From Aphrocallistes beatrix (Eukaryota; Porifera; Hexactinellida; Sceptrulophora; Aphrocallistidae), in assembly GCA_963281255.1 (NCBI GenBank), contig OY725494.1:1-64000 (forward strand): DNA of 64,000 bases, read 5' to 3'. This document shows positions 12,064-21,062 of this stretch, piece by piece; position 1 is the first letter of the stretch; each line of letters begins with the position of its first letter. The translations under genes and the position numbers were made by a program. The notes beneath the pieces were generated by a model. That model did not search any database, was not told the origin of the DNA, and was given only the letters and a program-made list of their open reading frames with translations.

Positions 12064-12927
12064 ATGCAAGAAGTCCGTATCACTAAACTGAAGGGAGTTA
12101 GAAACGAGTCTCTCTGCTCGCCCCATTCCGTCTGCCTCATGGAGGATTGCAAGAGACTTGCGGTTATTGATCGATCAGCTGGAAAAGTCTGTAAGACGAT
12201 AGACCTGACTACAAATGAACCTCTTTTCTCTTTCGGAGATTACGGACTTGGTAGAGGAGAGTTCAGCTACCCCATTGATGTGGAAAGGATAGGAAGCTTG
12301 CTCGCAGTCGCGGACTACCTCCGTATCGTCATCGTTTTGTTCTCTCTAGAAGGAGACTTCGTGTCAGAGGTGGAGCTGAGTTGTTTCGCGGATTTAAGAA
12401 CTTTTTCAGAAGACAAACTGAGGCCCTGGTCCCTCAGCTACTCCGACCTAAGTTCAAACCTCTACGGATGTTTCCTGCTAGCGAATGCAATATTTCGATT
12501 CTCCTCCGACAAACCTTGCAGATACACTTTCGGGAGGAATGTCCTGAAGCAGCCGCTGGGAATTTGTGTAGGGGGAAATGAAAACGTTTTTGTTATCGAT
12601 AAAACGACATGTGTAACGCGTTTCCAGGAAGACGGAGGGGTTTTGGCGAGGATTGAGTTTAACAAAATCGATTCTTGGTGCTCTGAAACAATTGTTAGAT
12701 TTGCATTAGACTTGACAGGAAACTTCATTCTATGCCCTTCCTCCCTAAACCTTATCCTCGTCTTCTCACCCAAAGGAGAGCAATTATTTCCGTTAGGCGC
12801 CAAGGACCGGAGCATATTTTCACTCGACAACCCCCTGGACGTGACCCTATCTCGGAGCGGTGCACTGCTTGCGGTCAGTGACACCTACCACGGCGTGATT
12901 GAGCTATTCAACTATTCCTGCGACTAA
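12064..12927 (+). CDS. NHL-type beta-propeller protein, 287 aa
   Basis: Intronless frame from the ATG at 12064. The sequence is a series of about 45-residue units with a pattern like 'PxxVxx....(L/V)AVxDxxxxxVxLFs', seen for example at YPIDVERIGSLLAVADYLR, PLGICVGGNENVFVIDK and PLDVTLSRSGALLAVSDTYH. This is the look of NHL or six-bladed propeller repeats as in TRIM/LIN-41 and related proteins, but no RING, B-box or other domain is attached. It probably acts as a protein- or RNA-binding module; the partner is unknown. Upstream AT-rich sequence (tagtatatataattc near 12028) may hold the promoter. Confidence 0.7.
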   Translation: MQEVRITKLKGVRNESLCSPHSVCLMEDCKRLAVIDRSAGKVCKTIDLTTNEPLFSFGDYGLGRGEFSYPIDVERIGSLLAVADYLRIVIVLFSLEGDFVSEVELSCFADLRTFSEDKLRPWSLSYSDLSSNLYGCFLLANAIFRFSSDKPCRYTFGRNVLKQPLGICVGGNENVFVIDKTTCVTRFQEDGGVLARIEFNKIDSWCSETIVRFALDLTGNFILCPSSLNLILVFSPKGEQLFPLGAKDRSIFSLDNPLDVTLSRSGALLAVSDTYHGVIELFNYSCD

Positions 12928-13095
12928 ACTAAAGATTCATCCATTGTTAAACTCCTATTGTCTGGCTACCACCTTGATATACGTATTTATCGTATTCCTT
13001 TCAGGAGAATTTATGAATGCCGTTAGCCACAACATTACAAAATATGTATTGCACTGTTACAAATACGCAGCAATTCCAACGGGCATTGGATTCAG

Positions 13096-14016
13096 ATGGA
13101 AAAGACGAGCAACACCAGTTACTGGAATGACATCGATGGCGCGGCCTGGACGGCGATCAAGTTATTGATGTCTCTGTCCATTTTCGCAGAAGCCTTTCTG
13201 TCCGGCGTCCTGATCCTCCAACTCAAGAGACGCCGCCTCGTGTCGCAGGCGGTGCTCCGCGTGCTCGGTTCCTTCGCCACAGGCCTCGTCCTGGCCGGCG
13301 GACTCGTGGACGTCCTCCCCGACGCTCTGTCCGCGTACGGCCGTCACGCCCACAACTTCCAGCTGCCGCTGCTCGTGCTGGCCGCCACGGTGGCCTCGCT
13401 GCTGCTGGCGGACAAGAGCTTGTCCGTCCTGGCGCAGGCTCGCAAGCGCGCCAGGGTGAGGAGCTTGAGCGAGAGCGGCGAGCGGTTGTTGGCCGAGGAG
13501 GGAGGAGGGGACACACATCCCAGCTCAGACCTCCTGCACGGGCGCTGGTACGTCTCGCTGGTCGTGCTCGCCGGCCTGAGCATCCACTCTCTGTTCGAAG
13601 GGATCGGGATGGGAGCGGCCAGGACGAGAGAGCTGCTCCTCAGCATCTACGCGATGATAATCCTGCACAAAGGCTTCGTAGCGGCCAGCCTCGCCATCGT
13701 TCTTCTGCACAGCGCCCGCGAGCCGAGATTCAGATTCTACGCTTTGATGCTCGTCTTCTCCGGAATGTCGGGCCTGGGAGGGGTCGTGGGCGTGGTGCTG
13801 GGCCGGCTGGAGGGCGGGGCGTGGATGGTGGATGTGGCGTTCAACTGCATAGCCGCCGGGACCTTTGTTTACATCGCACTTCGAGAGTTGGTGCCGCAGT
13901 TCTTAGAGCAGACGGAGAGTGGAGTTTGCGTTGATTTGTGTAAATTATTCATGTTCTTAGCAGGGTTCATATTTCTTGTGAGTGTAATACTATCACTTTC
14001 CTTATACGGAACGTAG
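13096..14016 (+). CDS. ZIP-family zinc transporter (SLC39A1-3 like), 306 aa
   Basis: Intronless and GC-rich. About eight hydrophobic segments are present. Segment 4 carries HSLFEGIGMG and segment 5 carries HKGFVAASLAIVLL, matching the metal-binding His/Glu motifs of ZIP-II transporters (HSVFEGLAVG and HKGILAVSLSL in human ZIP1). The cytosolic loop between segments 3 and 4 is basic (RKRARVR) and lacks the His cluster many ZIPs have. Expected role: import of Zn2+ (perhaps Fe2+) across the plasma or an organelle membrane. The start at 13096 puts the first membrane segment at about residue 20. An AATAAA follows near 14126. Confidence 0.88.
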   Translation: MEKTSNTSYWNDIDGAAWTAIKLLMSLSIFAEAFLSGVLILQLKRRRLVSQAVLRVLGSFATGLVLAGGLVDVLPDALSAYGRHAHNFQLPLLVLAATVASLLLADKSLSVLAQARKRARVRSLSESGERLLAEEGGGDTHPSSDLLHGRWYVSLVVLAGLSIHSLFEGIGMGAARTRELLLSIYAMIILHKGFVAASLAIVLLHSAREPRFRFYALMLVFSGMSGLGGVVGVVLGRLEGGAWMVDVAFNCIAAGTFVYIALRELVPQFLEQTESGVCVDLCKLFMFLAGFIFLVSVILSLSLYGT

Positions 14017-14125
14017 CAATACATTATTTTCTGCTCTGCTATGATTACAGCCTACGCTAATATAGCCTAAGCTAATTACTTATCGCATCGATGTGTAAGG
14101 ATTTAAATCATCCTCTTGTGCTCCA

Positions 14126-14131
14126 ATAAAT
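14126..14131 (+). promoter_or_regulatory. AATAAA poly(A) signal of the ZIP gene
   Basis: Canonical hexamer about 110 bp past the ZIP stop codon and before the next gene on the same strand. Confidence 0.5.
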
Positions 14132-14177
14132 AGCCATTAGCAGTCTTACCACTGCCAACTAAATATCAGAGCTTACA

Positions 14178-15464
14178 ATGCGATATTTTGAACTTTTCCT
14201 ACTCACTTGTTTGTGTGCATTCACACACGGCGCTACATCTCCACAACAGCAGCGATGCGAGGCACTCAACTCAGCTGTTCAGTACGATAAGAGCCTCAAT
14301 CTAATCCAATGTTTAGTGGGAGAAGGCTGCTTCTCGCTGGACTGCCAACCCACAGTATTATCCGCGGCCTTGCTACAGGATTCTGATTTCCATATTTTCA
14401 TTGAGCCTTGCAAGCATCCAGTGTCAATCCTCGTTAACGCCAGTGTATTGGGAGTGCCGTACTCGCATGAGTTCACACATACCGAGACTGTCGACCTCCC
14501 AACTGTCGGTCCTATCTCTCCCAAACTAAAGGTCGTGATAAATAACAACGACAGTCAAGTGCTGGTCTTCTCCGTCGTTCTAATCATCAGTGCGAACACG
14601 AGCTACACTCTCGTTCCTCAGACGAACTTTCCACTGAACAACATCTCTTGTAGCAATGGACACTTGGTCACGCACCCACACACTCACGCATCCTACACAC
14701 ACACACAAACGCCCACGCCCATCCCTACCTTCTACTGCGGAGAGACGTGCCAAGCTGTGGATCGACTGGTCGCACGCACGAATTCGCTCTGTAATCCCAC
14801 TGATGAGAGTTGTCTCACGATTAAATGCGATTCTCCTGATAATCAACTATCTAATATCGGATCCTCCTACACAATCCTACCCTGCGAGCAGCCCCCCGTG
14901 GTACAAGTTCGCTTTTACGAACAAAACAATGATTTACATTATGTTAGGAACATCACACACAACACAACAGTCCCGGTTCCTAACTTTCCCGGTGTTCAGC
15001 TGCAGATAACGCTGGTAGACCTCAATCAGTACAGCATCCTATTCGGAGTTAATCTTTTAGCTTTTGGGCAGTCAATCACTATCCTTCCCAACCAAGTCAT
15101 ACCAATCGACAGGACAAACTGTTCCTGGTACACGGGTCCCCCTTGCACCGCTACAACTGCACCCATGTCTAGTGTTAACACAAACACAAACACCAACAGT
15201 CCTCATTCAAACCCATTCCACACCACATCCTCCACCACTGCTCACGCTAACACCTCCAGCGAGACAGGGGCAGGGAAAGGGTCTCCGGGCTCTAACGTGG
15301 GGACGATCGCCGGGATCGTGATAGGGACAGTCTTCCTCACTCTCCTCGTGGTTGTCGCCTCAGTGGCAGCGACTCTGTGTGTGGTCTACGTCTTCTATAA
15401 GAAGAAAGCCAAGGGAGAGTACACCTACAGCCAGTTCCGCGCCTTGGAGGAAGACGATTGCTAG
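14178..15464 (+). CDS. Type I membrane protein with two Cys-rich ectodomain repeats, 428 aa
   Basis: No known family recognised. It starts with a signal peptide (about residues 1-19, LFLLTCLCAFTHG). The ectodomain holds two homologous units of about 125 residues: one begins at C27 with CEALNSAVQYD, the other around residue 187 with CGETCQAVDRL. They share the order 'C-x(n)-C...C(F/L)x(L/I)xC ... PC...P ... NxT ... VP...GP ... L.P....P.....C'. A Thr/Pro/His-rich linker with (CACA)n-type coding sequence separates them, and a Ser/Thr/Asn-rich stalk follows. One membrane segment (about residues 375-403) is followed by KKKAKGEYTYSQFRALEED. Several NxS/T sites are present. The architecture suggests an adhesion or surface-recognition protein. 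Intronless. Confidence 0.75.
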   Translation: MRYFELFLLTCLCAFTHGATSPQQQRCEALNSAVQYDKSLNLIQCLVGEGCFSLDCQPTVLSAALLQDSDFHIFIEPCKHPVSILVNASVLGVPYSHEFTHTETVDLPTVGPISPKLKVVINNNDSQVLVFSVVLIISANTSYTLVPQTNFPLNNISCSNGHLVTHPHTHASYTHTQTPTPIPTFYCGETCQAVDRLVARTNSLCNPTDESCLTIKCDSPDNQLSNIGSSYTILPCEQPPVVQVRFYEQNNDLHYVRNITHNTTVPVPNFPGVQLQITLVDLNQYSILFGVNLLAFGQSITILPNQVIPIDRTNCSWYTGPPCTATTAPMSSVNTNTNTNSPHSNPFHTTSSTTAHANTSSETGAGKGSPGSNVGTIAGIVIGTVFLTLLVVVASVAATLCVVYVFYKKKAKGEYTYSQFRALEEDDC

Positions 15465-15642
15465 TTTGCCCCTCCTTCCTCCCCAGTAAATACTGTTTTT
15501 TAGCATTCGTGGATTCTTTTAGTTTCTCTGCCTGATTTTATGACAAACTTTTACATTTTAAAACTTCTTATTTTCTGATACGTATACTATGTTCCTTGTA
15601 ATTATCGCTTTAGAGCATGTTTTTTCTTGACACAAATGTGTA

Positions 15643-16459
15643 ACTTAGCTCAGACTACTCGCTGGCGGACCGAATTTCTGCGGAAACAAGGATCGGACAG
15701 ACCATCCTCGTCCTATCCGGCAAGGGGGGCGTGGGCAAGAGCACCCTCACCTCCCTCCTGGCGCTCAAGCTCGCCTCGGACGGACACAAGGTCGGCGTAC
15801 TCGACATAGATCTCTGCGGTCCTTCCATCCCCCGACTGCTCGGGGTCCAGGGAGCGAAGGTGCTGCAAGACGGGGCAGGGTGGCTGCCCGTGCGGACGCC
15901 AGGCCCCGCCCCCCTGCTCGCCATGTCCATCGGGTTCTTCCTGGAAAGAGACGACGACCCGGTCGTGTGGCGCGGACCCAAGAAAGCGTCCATGGTGAGT
16001 CAGCTGCTGGCAGAGGTCTCCTGGGGGCAGCTGGACTTCCTGCTGGTGGACACGCCCCCCGGCACGAGCGACGAGCACATCTCTGCGGTGGAGGGGACAG
16101 GGGCGGCGGAGAGGAGAGGCGCGGTGGTTGTCAGCACTCCGCAGCTCGTGGCGCTGAACGATGTGCGGCGTGAGGTCACTTTCTGTCAGAAACTGTCGCT
16201 GCCCGTGCTCGGGCTGGTCGAGAACATGAGTGGCTTCCTGTGTCCGCACTGCAGCGAGTGCACCAACCTCTTCTCTTCGGAAGGGGGGCGGGGTCTGGCG
16301 GAGGAGATGAGTGTCCCCTTCCTTGGCTCTCTGCCCCTCCTTCTGCACCTGAGCGAGGGAGGGGACAGCGGCTCTGGACTGAATCTGAAGGAGGGACACG
16401 TCGAGGCGAAGTTAGGGCAAATTGTAGAGAACTTGTACGCTTCCATTCCGAAGCATTAG
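15643..16459 (+). CDS. NUBP2: NUBP2-type cytosolic Fe-S assembly P-loop ATPase
   Basis: Mrp/NBP35 family. Motifs in order: Walker A loop [68 protein letters not shown]. The CPHCSEC cysteines bind the bridging [4Fe-4S] cluster. It lacks the N-terminal Cys-rich extension of NBP35/NUBP1, which identifies it as NUBP2/CFD1. With NUBP1 it forms the scaffold that passes Fe-S clusters to cytosolic and nuclear proteins. The frame is open from 15643, but I find no in-frame ATG before the Walker A loop. The true start must lie in an upstream exon or be spliced; two nearby ATGs (15588, 15636) are not in phase with obvious sites. The stop lies 54 bp before YEATS4. Confidence 0.9.
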
Positions 16460-16513
16460 AACCTTTTGTAGTTTCAATTAATGATTTACCATATATGGGC
16501 ATGCCGTAGCTAG

Positions 16514-17146
16514 ATGGATACAGGCTCGAACTACGGGCGGATGCGTGGAGTCACGATTGTGAAGCCGATTGTGTACGGAACCGTGGCCACTCCTCTGAGC
16601 GAGAAGCGAGAGGACGGACACACCCACTCTTGGACGCTGTTCCTCCAGTCCCTGGAGGGGGAGGACATGCCCTACGTGCACCAGGTGGAGTTCCGCCTCC
16701 ACGACAGTTACCACAGTCCCACTCGCGTCCTCGCCAAGCCGCCCTTCCAGGTCTCGGAGACGGGCTGGGGTGAGTTCGAGGCGGGAATTAAAGTAATCTT
16801 CGTCGACCAGAACGAGCGGCCGGTGCAGTTCTACCAGCCGATCAAGCTGTTCGGGGAGGAAGCGGGCGTGAAGGCTGCTGTCGTGGTTCAGACGTACGAC
16901 GAATTCGTCTTCATCGACCCAAGCAAAGTGCTACATCGCGGAATCATGAGCACCAAGCTGACGGACACCTTGGGGATGACTGTGGACAAACTGGACGTTG
17001 CGGGCACTGAGAAGGCAACGCTTCTCAAGTTGGAAACTGCGAATGCCAGCGTAAGTCGAGATATCACAGACGTAAGCAATCGGCTTAAAAAGCTGCAAAA
17101 AGGAGTCGCAGCACTAAAAGACGTAATCGAATTTGTAGACAATTAA
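16514..17146 (+). CDS. YEATS4: YEATS4 / GAS41 chromatin reader, 210 aa
   Basis: The YEATS domain covers about residues 10-140, with GVTIVKPIVYG, HTHSWT, YVHQVEFRLHDSYHSP, KPPFQVSETGWGEFE and INERP-like NERPVQFY, all closely matching human GAS41. The C-terminal 60 residues form a coiled coil (LKLETANASVSRDI...LKKLQKGVAALK), as in the family. GAS41 reads acetylated or other acylated histone H3 and is a subunit of the SRCAP and TIP60 complexes that deposit H2A.Z. Intronless, about 17 residues shorter than the human protein. It follows NUBP2 by 54 bp on the same strand, so the two may share a transcript or have overlapping 5'/3' ends. Confidence 0.93.
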   Translation: MDTGSNYGRMRGVTIVKPIVYGTVATPLSEKREDGHTHSWTLFLQSLEGEDMPYVHQVEFRLHDSYHSPTRVLAKPPFQVSETGWGEFEAGIKVIFVDQNERPVQFYQPIKLFGEEAGVKAAVVVQTYDEFVFIDPSKVLHRGIMSTKLTDTLGMTVDKLDVAGTEKATLLKLETANASVSRDITDVSNRLKKLQKGVAALKDVIEFVDN

Positions 17147-17281
17147 TTTGAGCTCTGTTATCCATGGTCCAGTCTTTAATATTAATGCTACAATTTTTCC
17201 ATTGTATCCATGATTCATCATACAAAACTGTAACTAGTCCAACGTTTACTACATTTCAACAAGTCAAATAACACTTTCAAT

Positions 17282-18412
17282 CTAGAGTATATTTACATCT
17301 TCGAGCTCAGATATCGCGACCGCCTTACCACCAGACCCACCTGGCCAATCCCTCACGTTCCTACAGCCGGACAGAGAGAGTGCCAGTGCCAGCTCTTTCC
17401 TCAGTAACTCCAGCACCAAGCACACGCCCTCTTCCCCCGCGTAGCTGAGTCCCCAGTAGACCGGCTGTCCTATGAACACTGCTCTCGCTCCCAGACACAG
17501 CGCCTTCAGCACGTCGGTTCCGTACCGCACCCCTCCGTCCACAAACACCTCCACCTCACTCCCCGCCCTGCGCAGCCCGGACACCACCTCAGCCAAGAGG
17601 TGCAGCGTCCCCGGGATTGTGTCCAGCATACGCCCCCCGTGGTTCGAAACCCACACCCCATTTGCCCCATGCTTCACAGCAAGAATCGCATCTTCTGCTG
17701 TGCAAATTCCTTTCACCACGATTGGTAGTTGGGTAATGGATACAAGCCATTCCACATAGTCCCACCCTAGGTTCCCTCCCACCGCGGCGTACGGGCCTTG
17801 GGGCTGGCCGGAGCTGGGGTCTCGCTTGAACTCGCCGGCTTCTCTACCCTCCACCACGACAGGAATGTGCGGCGGCACTGCGAATTGGTTTCGGTCGTCT
17901 TCATAGCGGCGCCCTTGCACCGGTGCGTCCACCGTCAGCACCAGGGCCTTGAACCCGAGCGTCTCAGCCCGGCGCACCCGGAACCGGATCTCCTCGCGCG
18001 AGGCGTCCATGACGTAGACCTGGTACCACCGGAGCCCCGCCCCGCTGCTGGCCGCCACCTCCTCCATGGGGCGCGTGGAGATGGTGGGGAGGCAGTAACA
18101 CGTGTCGCAGCGCCGCGCGGCCGCGGCTGCGGCTTTCTCTCCGTCCGCGTGCGCCAAACCTTGCAGCGCGGTTGGACCGACGCAGACCGGCATTGAGATC
18201 TTCCTGCCCAGGATCGTGGTGGACAGGTCCGGCCGGCCGACCGCCCTTAAGACGCGGGGTCTAAGTAAGAATTCCTTGAAGCTGTCTTGGTTGCCACGCT
18301 GAGTCAGGCCTTCGCAGCTCCCTTCGCTAAGGTATCCCCAGGTGGATCTGGGGAGAGATTCGGAGGCAAATTCTTCCAAGTCTTTCAGACACACCATCCT
18401 GTTCCTCTTCAT
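17282..18412 (-). CDS. FMN-dependent (S)-2-hydroxyacid oxidase, 376 aa
   Basis: Glycolate oxidase / HAO family. Seen: SMPVCVGPTALQGLAHADGE, RWYQVYVMDA, ALVLTVDAPVQGRR, PIVVKGICTAEDA, the catalytic block VSNHGGRMLDTIPGT (His base and Arg), then VFVDGGVRYGTDVLKAL and GARAVFIGQPVYWGL (FMN phosphate site). It oxidises a 2-hydroxyacid to the 2-oxoacid with production of H2O2. I took the start as the ATG at 18412 (MKRNRMVCLKDLEEF), which matches the length of human HAO1; the frame extends further upstream without an ATG. There is no clear SKL-type peroxisomal signal at the C terminus (it ends EDVNIL). Intronless, GC-rich and antisense to its left neighbours. Confidence 0.93.
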   Translation of the reverse strand: MKRNRMVCLKDLEEFASESLPRSTWGYLSEGSCEGLTQRGNQDSFKEFLLRPRVLRAVGRPDLSTTILGRKISMPVCVGPTALQGLAHADGEKAAAAAARRCDTCYCLPTISTRPMEEVAASSGAGLRWYQVYVMDASREEIRFRVRRAETLGFKALVLTVDAPVQGRRYEDDRNQFAVPPHIPVVVEGREAGEFKRDPSSGQPQGPYAAVGGNLGWDYVEWLVSITQLPIVVKGICTAEDAILAVKHGANGVWVSNHGGRMLDTIPGTLHLLAEVVSGLRRAGSEVEVFVDGGVRYGTDVLKALCLGARAVFIGQPVYWGLSYAGEEGVCLVLELLRKELALALSLSGCRNVRDWPGGSGGKAVAISELEDVNIL

Positions 18413-20585
18413 AGCGCCGCTTGCTAGCTCCGTTATGTGCAATATTATTTTGGATATCTTGCATATTCAAGAATTTGCAAATGTTGTATGAACTTAAATT
18501 AACTACGAATATGCTGTATATGACTTTTTTAAAAATCTGGCTTAATTCGAATATTATTATTCAGCAATTTAGCCTTAGAAGTTAAAACAGACCTGCGATG
18601 ATGATCCAATCAACATGTGTTGTGTTGATAGAGTAAACAAGTAAATATTTCAAGTTTCCTAATAGGAATTATTTTTTTCAAAGAATTTGGGACAAATTTT
18701 AGCTATGATTTGTAGCTCTTGAAAAGTTAAAATAAATTATGTGATAAATTAAATCTCAGCAGTTAGTAGCTCATAAGGTATTAATAAATAAACAAATCAA
18801 ACTGATTCCAATAATTTACTTGAATTAATTGTCTATTTCTATGTTGAAAGTGTTCCAATTTCTCTCTCACTTTGACTCTAGTTTAAAATGACATAATGCC
18901 TGAAAGAAGTTGCAACTCCAATACTGAAAGTAACCTCGACAGCACTTGAGACGGAAAATGAAATCAGGATATTGTCCTGTGGGCAAAGTAAGTTCGGTTC
19001 TGATAGACCGTCCATCCAAACTGCAATTCATCGCGCGCTTGAGGGAAGTTAGTTACAGTTTTCCAGTCTTGTTTACGAGAATAAAACTGGTCTTACAAAC
19101 ATTGAATAAATAACTAATTGTACTACACAAGCATTCTCTGAACATTGCAGAACTATGGTTAAACATTGTGTGTGATTTCAGCACAATTTCAGTCTAGCTC
19201 TACTTGGTAAGCTCTTATTTGGAGTTGAGACGGAGTATTAGCGGAATGGTTTGCGCGTGAGGGAATAGAGGAGTAGCTACAAACTCGATCGCCCATCTCG
19301 GCAGCATTATTCTCTCTGAACACGAGATAACATTCGAGGTATTGCAATTACTTCGCAATATTACAGGAATTGGTCGCGCACTTCGATTAGTTTAGAACTA
19401 TTATCACTCGATTACAAGAAACATTACGATTAGAAAACAGAATCAGTAACAACAACGGTTTCCCATAAAAAAGATGAGCCTGGACTAGAAAAGTGATTTT
19501 TGCCTGACAAGAGAGCTGGCACGGCTGTGGCGGTTCTGTAATACTTCTCTGAATAATTCACTCGTGATGCCTTAACATGGACTGACTGAGTTATTGATTA
19601 AACCGTCAATTTAATTATTTCAAACCTAAATTAACTGTACTTCACCTCGCATCACTGGGTAGCAAAGGGAAAAATATTAGGAGTTCTACTTTCAAAATAA
19701 ATAAAAACATTGCAATTCCTGGAAAAGTAACGAATGTTAGATTGCATTTCTAGACATAATTCTATGGAATTACTGACAGCGCAAAAGACTTGGACCTAGA
19801 ACTTTGAAATCGGTAGACTGCTTCAGTTCCAAAGGTTTGCCAGTGCAAGTGCTTTTAGTGTGGATACAATATTTATAGGGGCCGTTATCCTTTTTGACAA
19901 AATAAAATGCAAAATAATACTTTCAAGTTACTAAAAATAACTAAAGTGAACGCCCTGTGACTCACAATTTGCAATGATATCTAGCCATTCTTGCTGTGAC
20001 GTTAGTCACAGCAAGAATGGTTAGATATCATTGCAAATTGTGTAGATAATTATTACATTACGTAGAAGTGTAAATTCTTAGTAGAATCTTAATTAAAATA
20101 AACCCCTCCTAATATTATACATTTGCGTAAATTTAAAAACAGTATAAGCACTGAAGTTTGACAACAAACAATTATTTTCTAGTAGGATATAGCATGATAT
20201 ATTTCAGAATTGAAAGTATACCTAATGTACCTGTTTTGGGTATTTCATATTATCACAATTTAATATTTCACAAGTTTGCATTTCGTTTTTGTAATACGCT
20301 GACTCGTTAATTTTTATAATGAATGAGTCAAGTCGAAATGTATTATTGACACAAAACAACTGATCAGTCACAAGAAAGCTAATTTGGTCTTAGCTCTGTC
20401 ATTACAATGTTTTCCATCTGAGCTGTGGCGCGGGACTATCAGAACAGCAGAAGATACTGACTAATATTTAAGTGATTTAAACTGATCTGAAATTTATTCG
20501 AATTCTGAATGAAATAGTCACACTACTTAGCTCGAGTTATTTAGTCAAACTGAAAAAAAATATTTTTAGAAAAAGCATCAATTGT
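18413..20585. other. AT-rich gene-free spacer
   Basis: No gene recognised. The only clear structure is the 38-bp-arm palindrome at 19963-20042, listed separately. This is the start of a gene-poor tract that surrounds the Maf-like genes. Confidence 0.55.
19963..20042. repeat. Near-perfect 80-nt hairpin (38-bp arms, 4-nt loop)
   Basis: The left arm (19963-20000) and right arm (20005-20042) are reverse complements with one mismatch, around a gtta loop. The arms contain tgcaatgatatctagccatt and its complement. The loop is too small for a typical pre-miRNA. It may be a recent inverted duplication or a foldback relic. Confidence 0.9.
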
Positions 20586-20591
20586 TTTTTC

Positions 20592-20599
20592 TATATAAA
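20592..20599 (+). promoter_or_regulatory. TATA box of Maf-like gene 1
   Basis: TATATAAA lies 61 bp upstream of the ATG at 20653. Matching TATA boxes precede the other two Maf-like genes at similar distances. Confidence 0.65.
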
Positions 20600-20652
20600 G
20601 AATGAAAATCAACATTTAATAAAAAGTTGAGCAAAAAACAAATCAAGTTAAA

Positions 20653-21039
20653 ATGCCAAAACGTGTAATAATCAACACTTACGGAATTAGCGAGTTAGAA
20701 CTGACTCAAATGACTAATCTCGAATTCGCACAACTCACAAAAGAGAAGAGATTTTCTCCTGAACAAGTTGCGGTATTAAAAAACCACAGACGTCTCCTCA
20801 AAGTCAGAGGATACGGAAAAGATTTCCGGCGAAGAGAGAGGGACCACTTGGACACACTGAGAGAGGAGAAGCAGTTGTGGGAGGCAGAAAGGCAGCGACT
20901 GAGAGCGGAGATTGGTTGGTACAAGGAACAGGTGTCTGTGCTGGAGTCTATCCAGCTGCTAGATAACGTCCTGCAACCACAGGACACATATTTCACACCT
21001 ATATACTCACACCCTTACTTCCTATCAAATGATATCTAG
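20653..21039 (+). CDS. Small Maf-like bZIP protein 1, 128 aa
   Basis: The layout matches small Maf proteins. An extended homology region (ISELELTQMTNLEFAQL, compare LTDEELVTMSVRELNQHL) is followed by LKNHRRLLKVRGYGKDFRRRE, which aligns with [21 protein letters not shown]. A helical zipper follows (HLDTLREEKQLWEAERQRL...). Role: probably a sequence-specific DNA-binding or dimerising transcription regulator. Odd: the Maf Asn is Val and AASC is GKDF, so the usual bZIP base-contact residues are changed, while the RGY signature is kept. A short tail of about 30 residues follows the zipper. Intronless, with TATA at -61 and AATAAA at 21057-21062. The 3' part is nearly identical to gene 2. Confidence 0.75.
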   Translation: MPKRVIINTYGISELELTQMTNLEFAQLTKEKRFSPEQVAVLKNHRRLLKVRGYGKDFRRRERDHLDTLREEKQLWEAERQRLRAEIGWYKEQVSVLESIQLLDNVLQPQDTYFTPIYSHPYFLSNDI

Positions 21040-21056
21040 ACACATCACGTATCTTC

Positions 21057-21062
21057 AATAAA
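21057..21062 (+). promoter_or_regulatory. AATAAA poly(A) signal of Maf-like gene 1
   Basis: Canonical hexamer 18 bp past the stop codon. Confidence 0.55.

Noticed and set aside
13162-13710. Long minus-strand and other-frame open frames over the ZIP gene
   Set aside because: Shadows produced by GC-rich coding DNA; the ZIP frame has family motifs.
15655-16502. Antisense open frames over NUBP2
   Set aside because: GC-rich shadow frames without homology.
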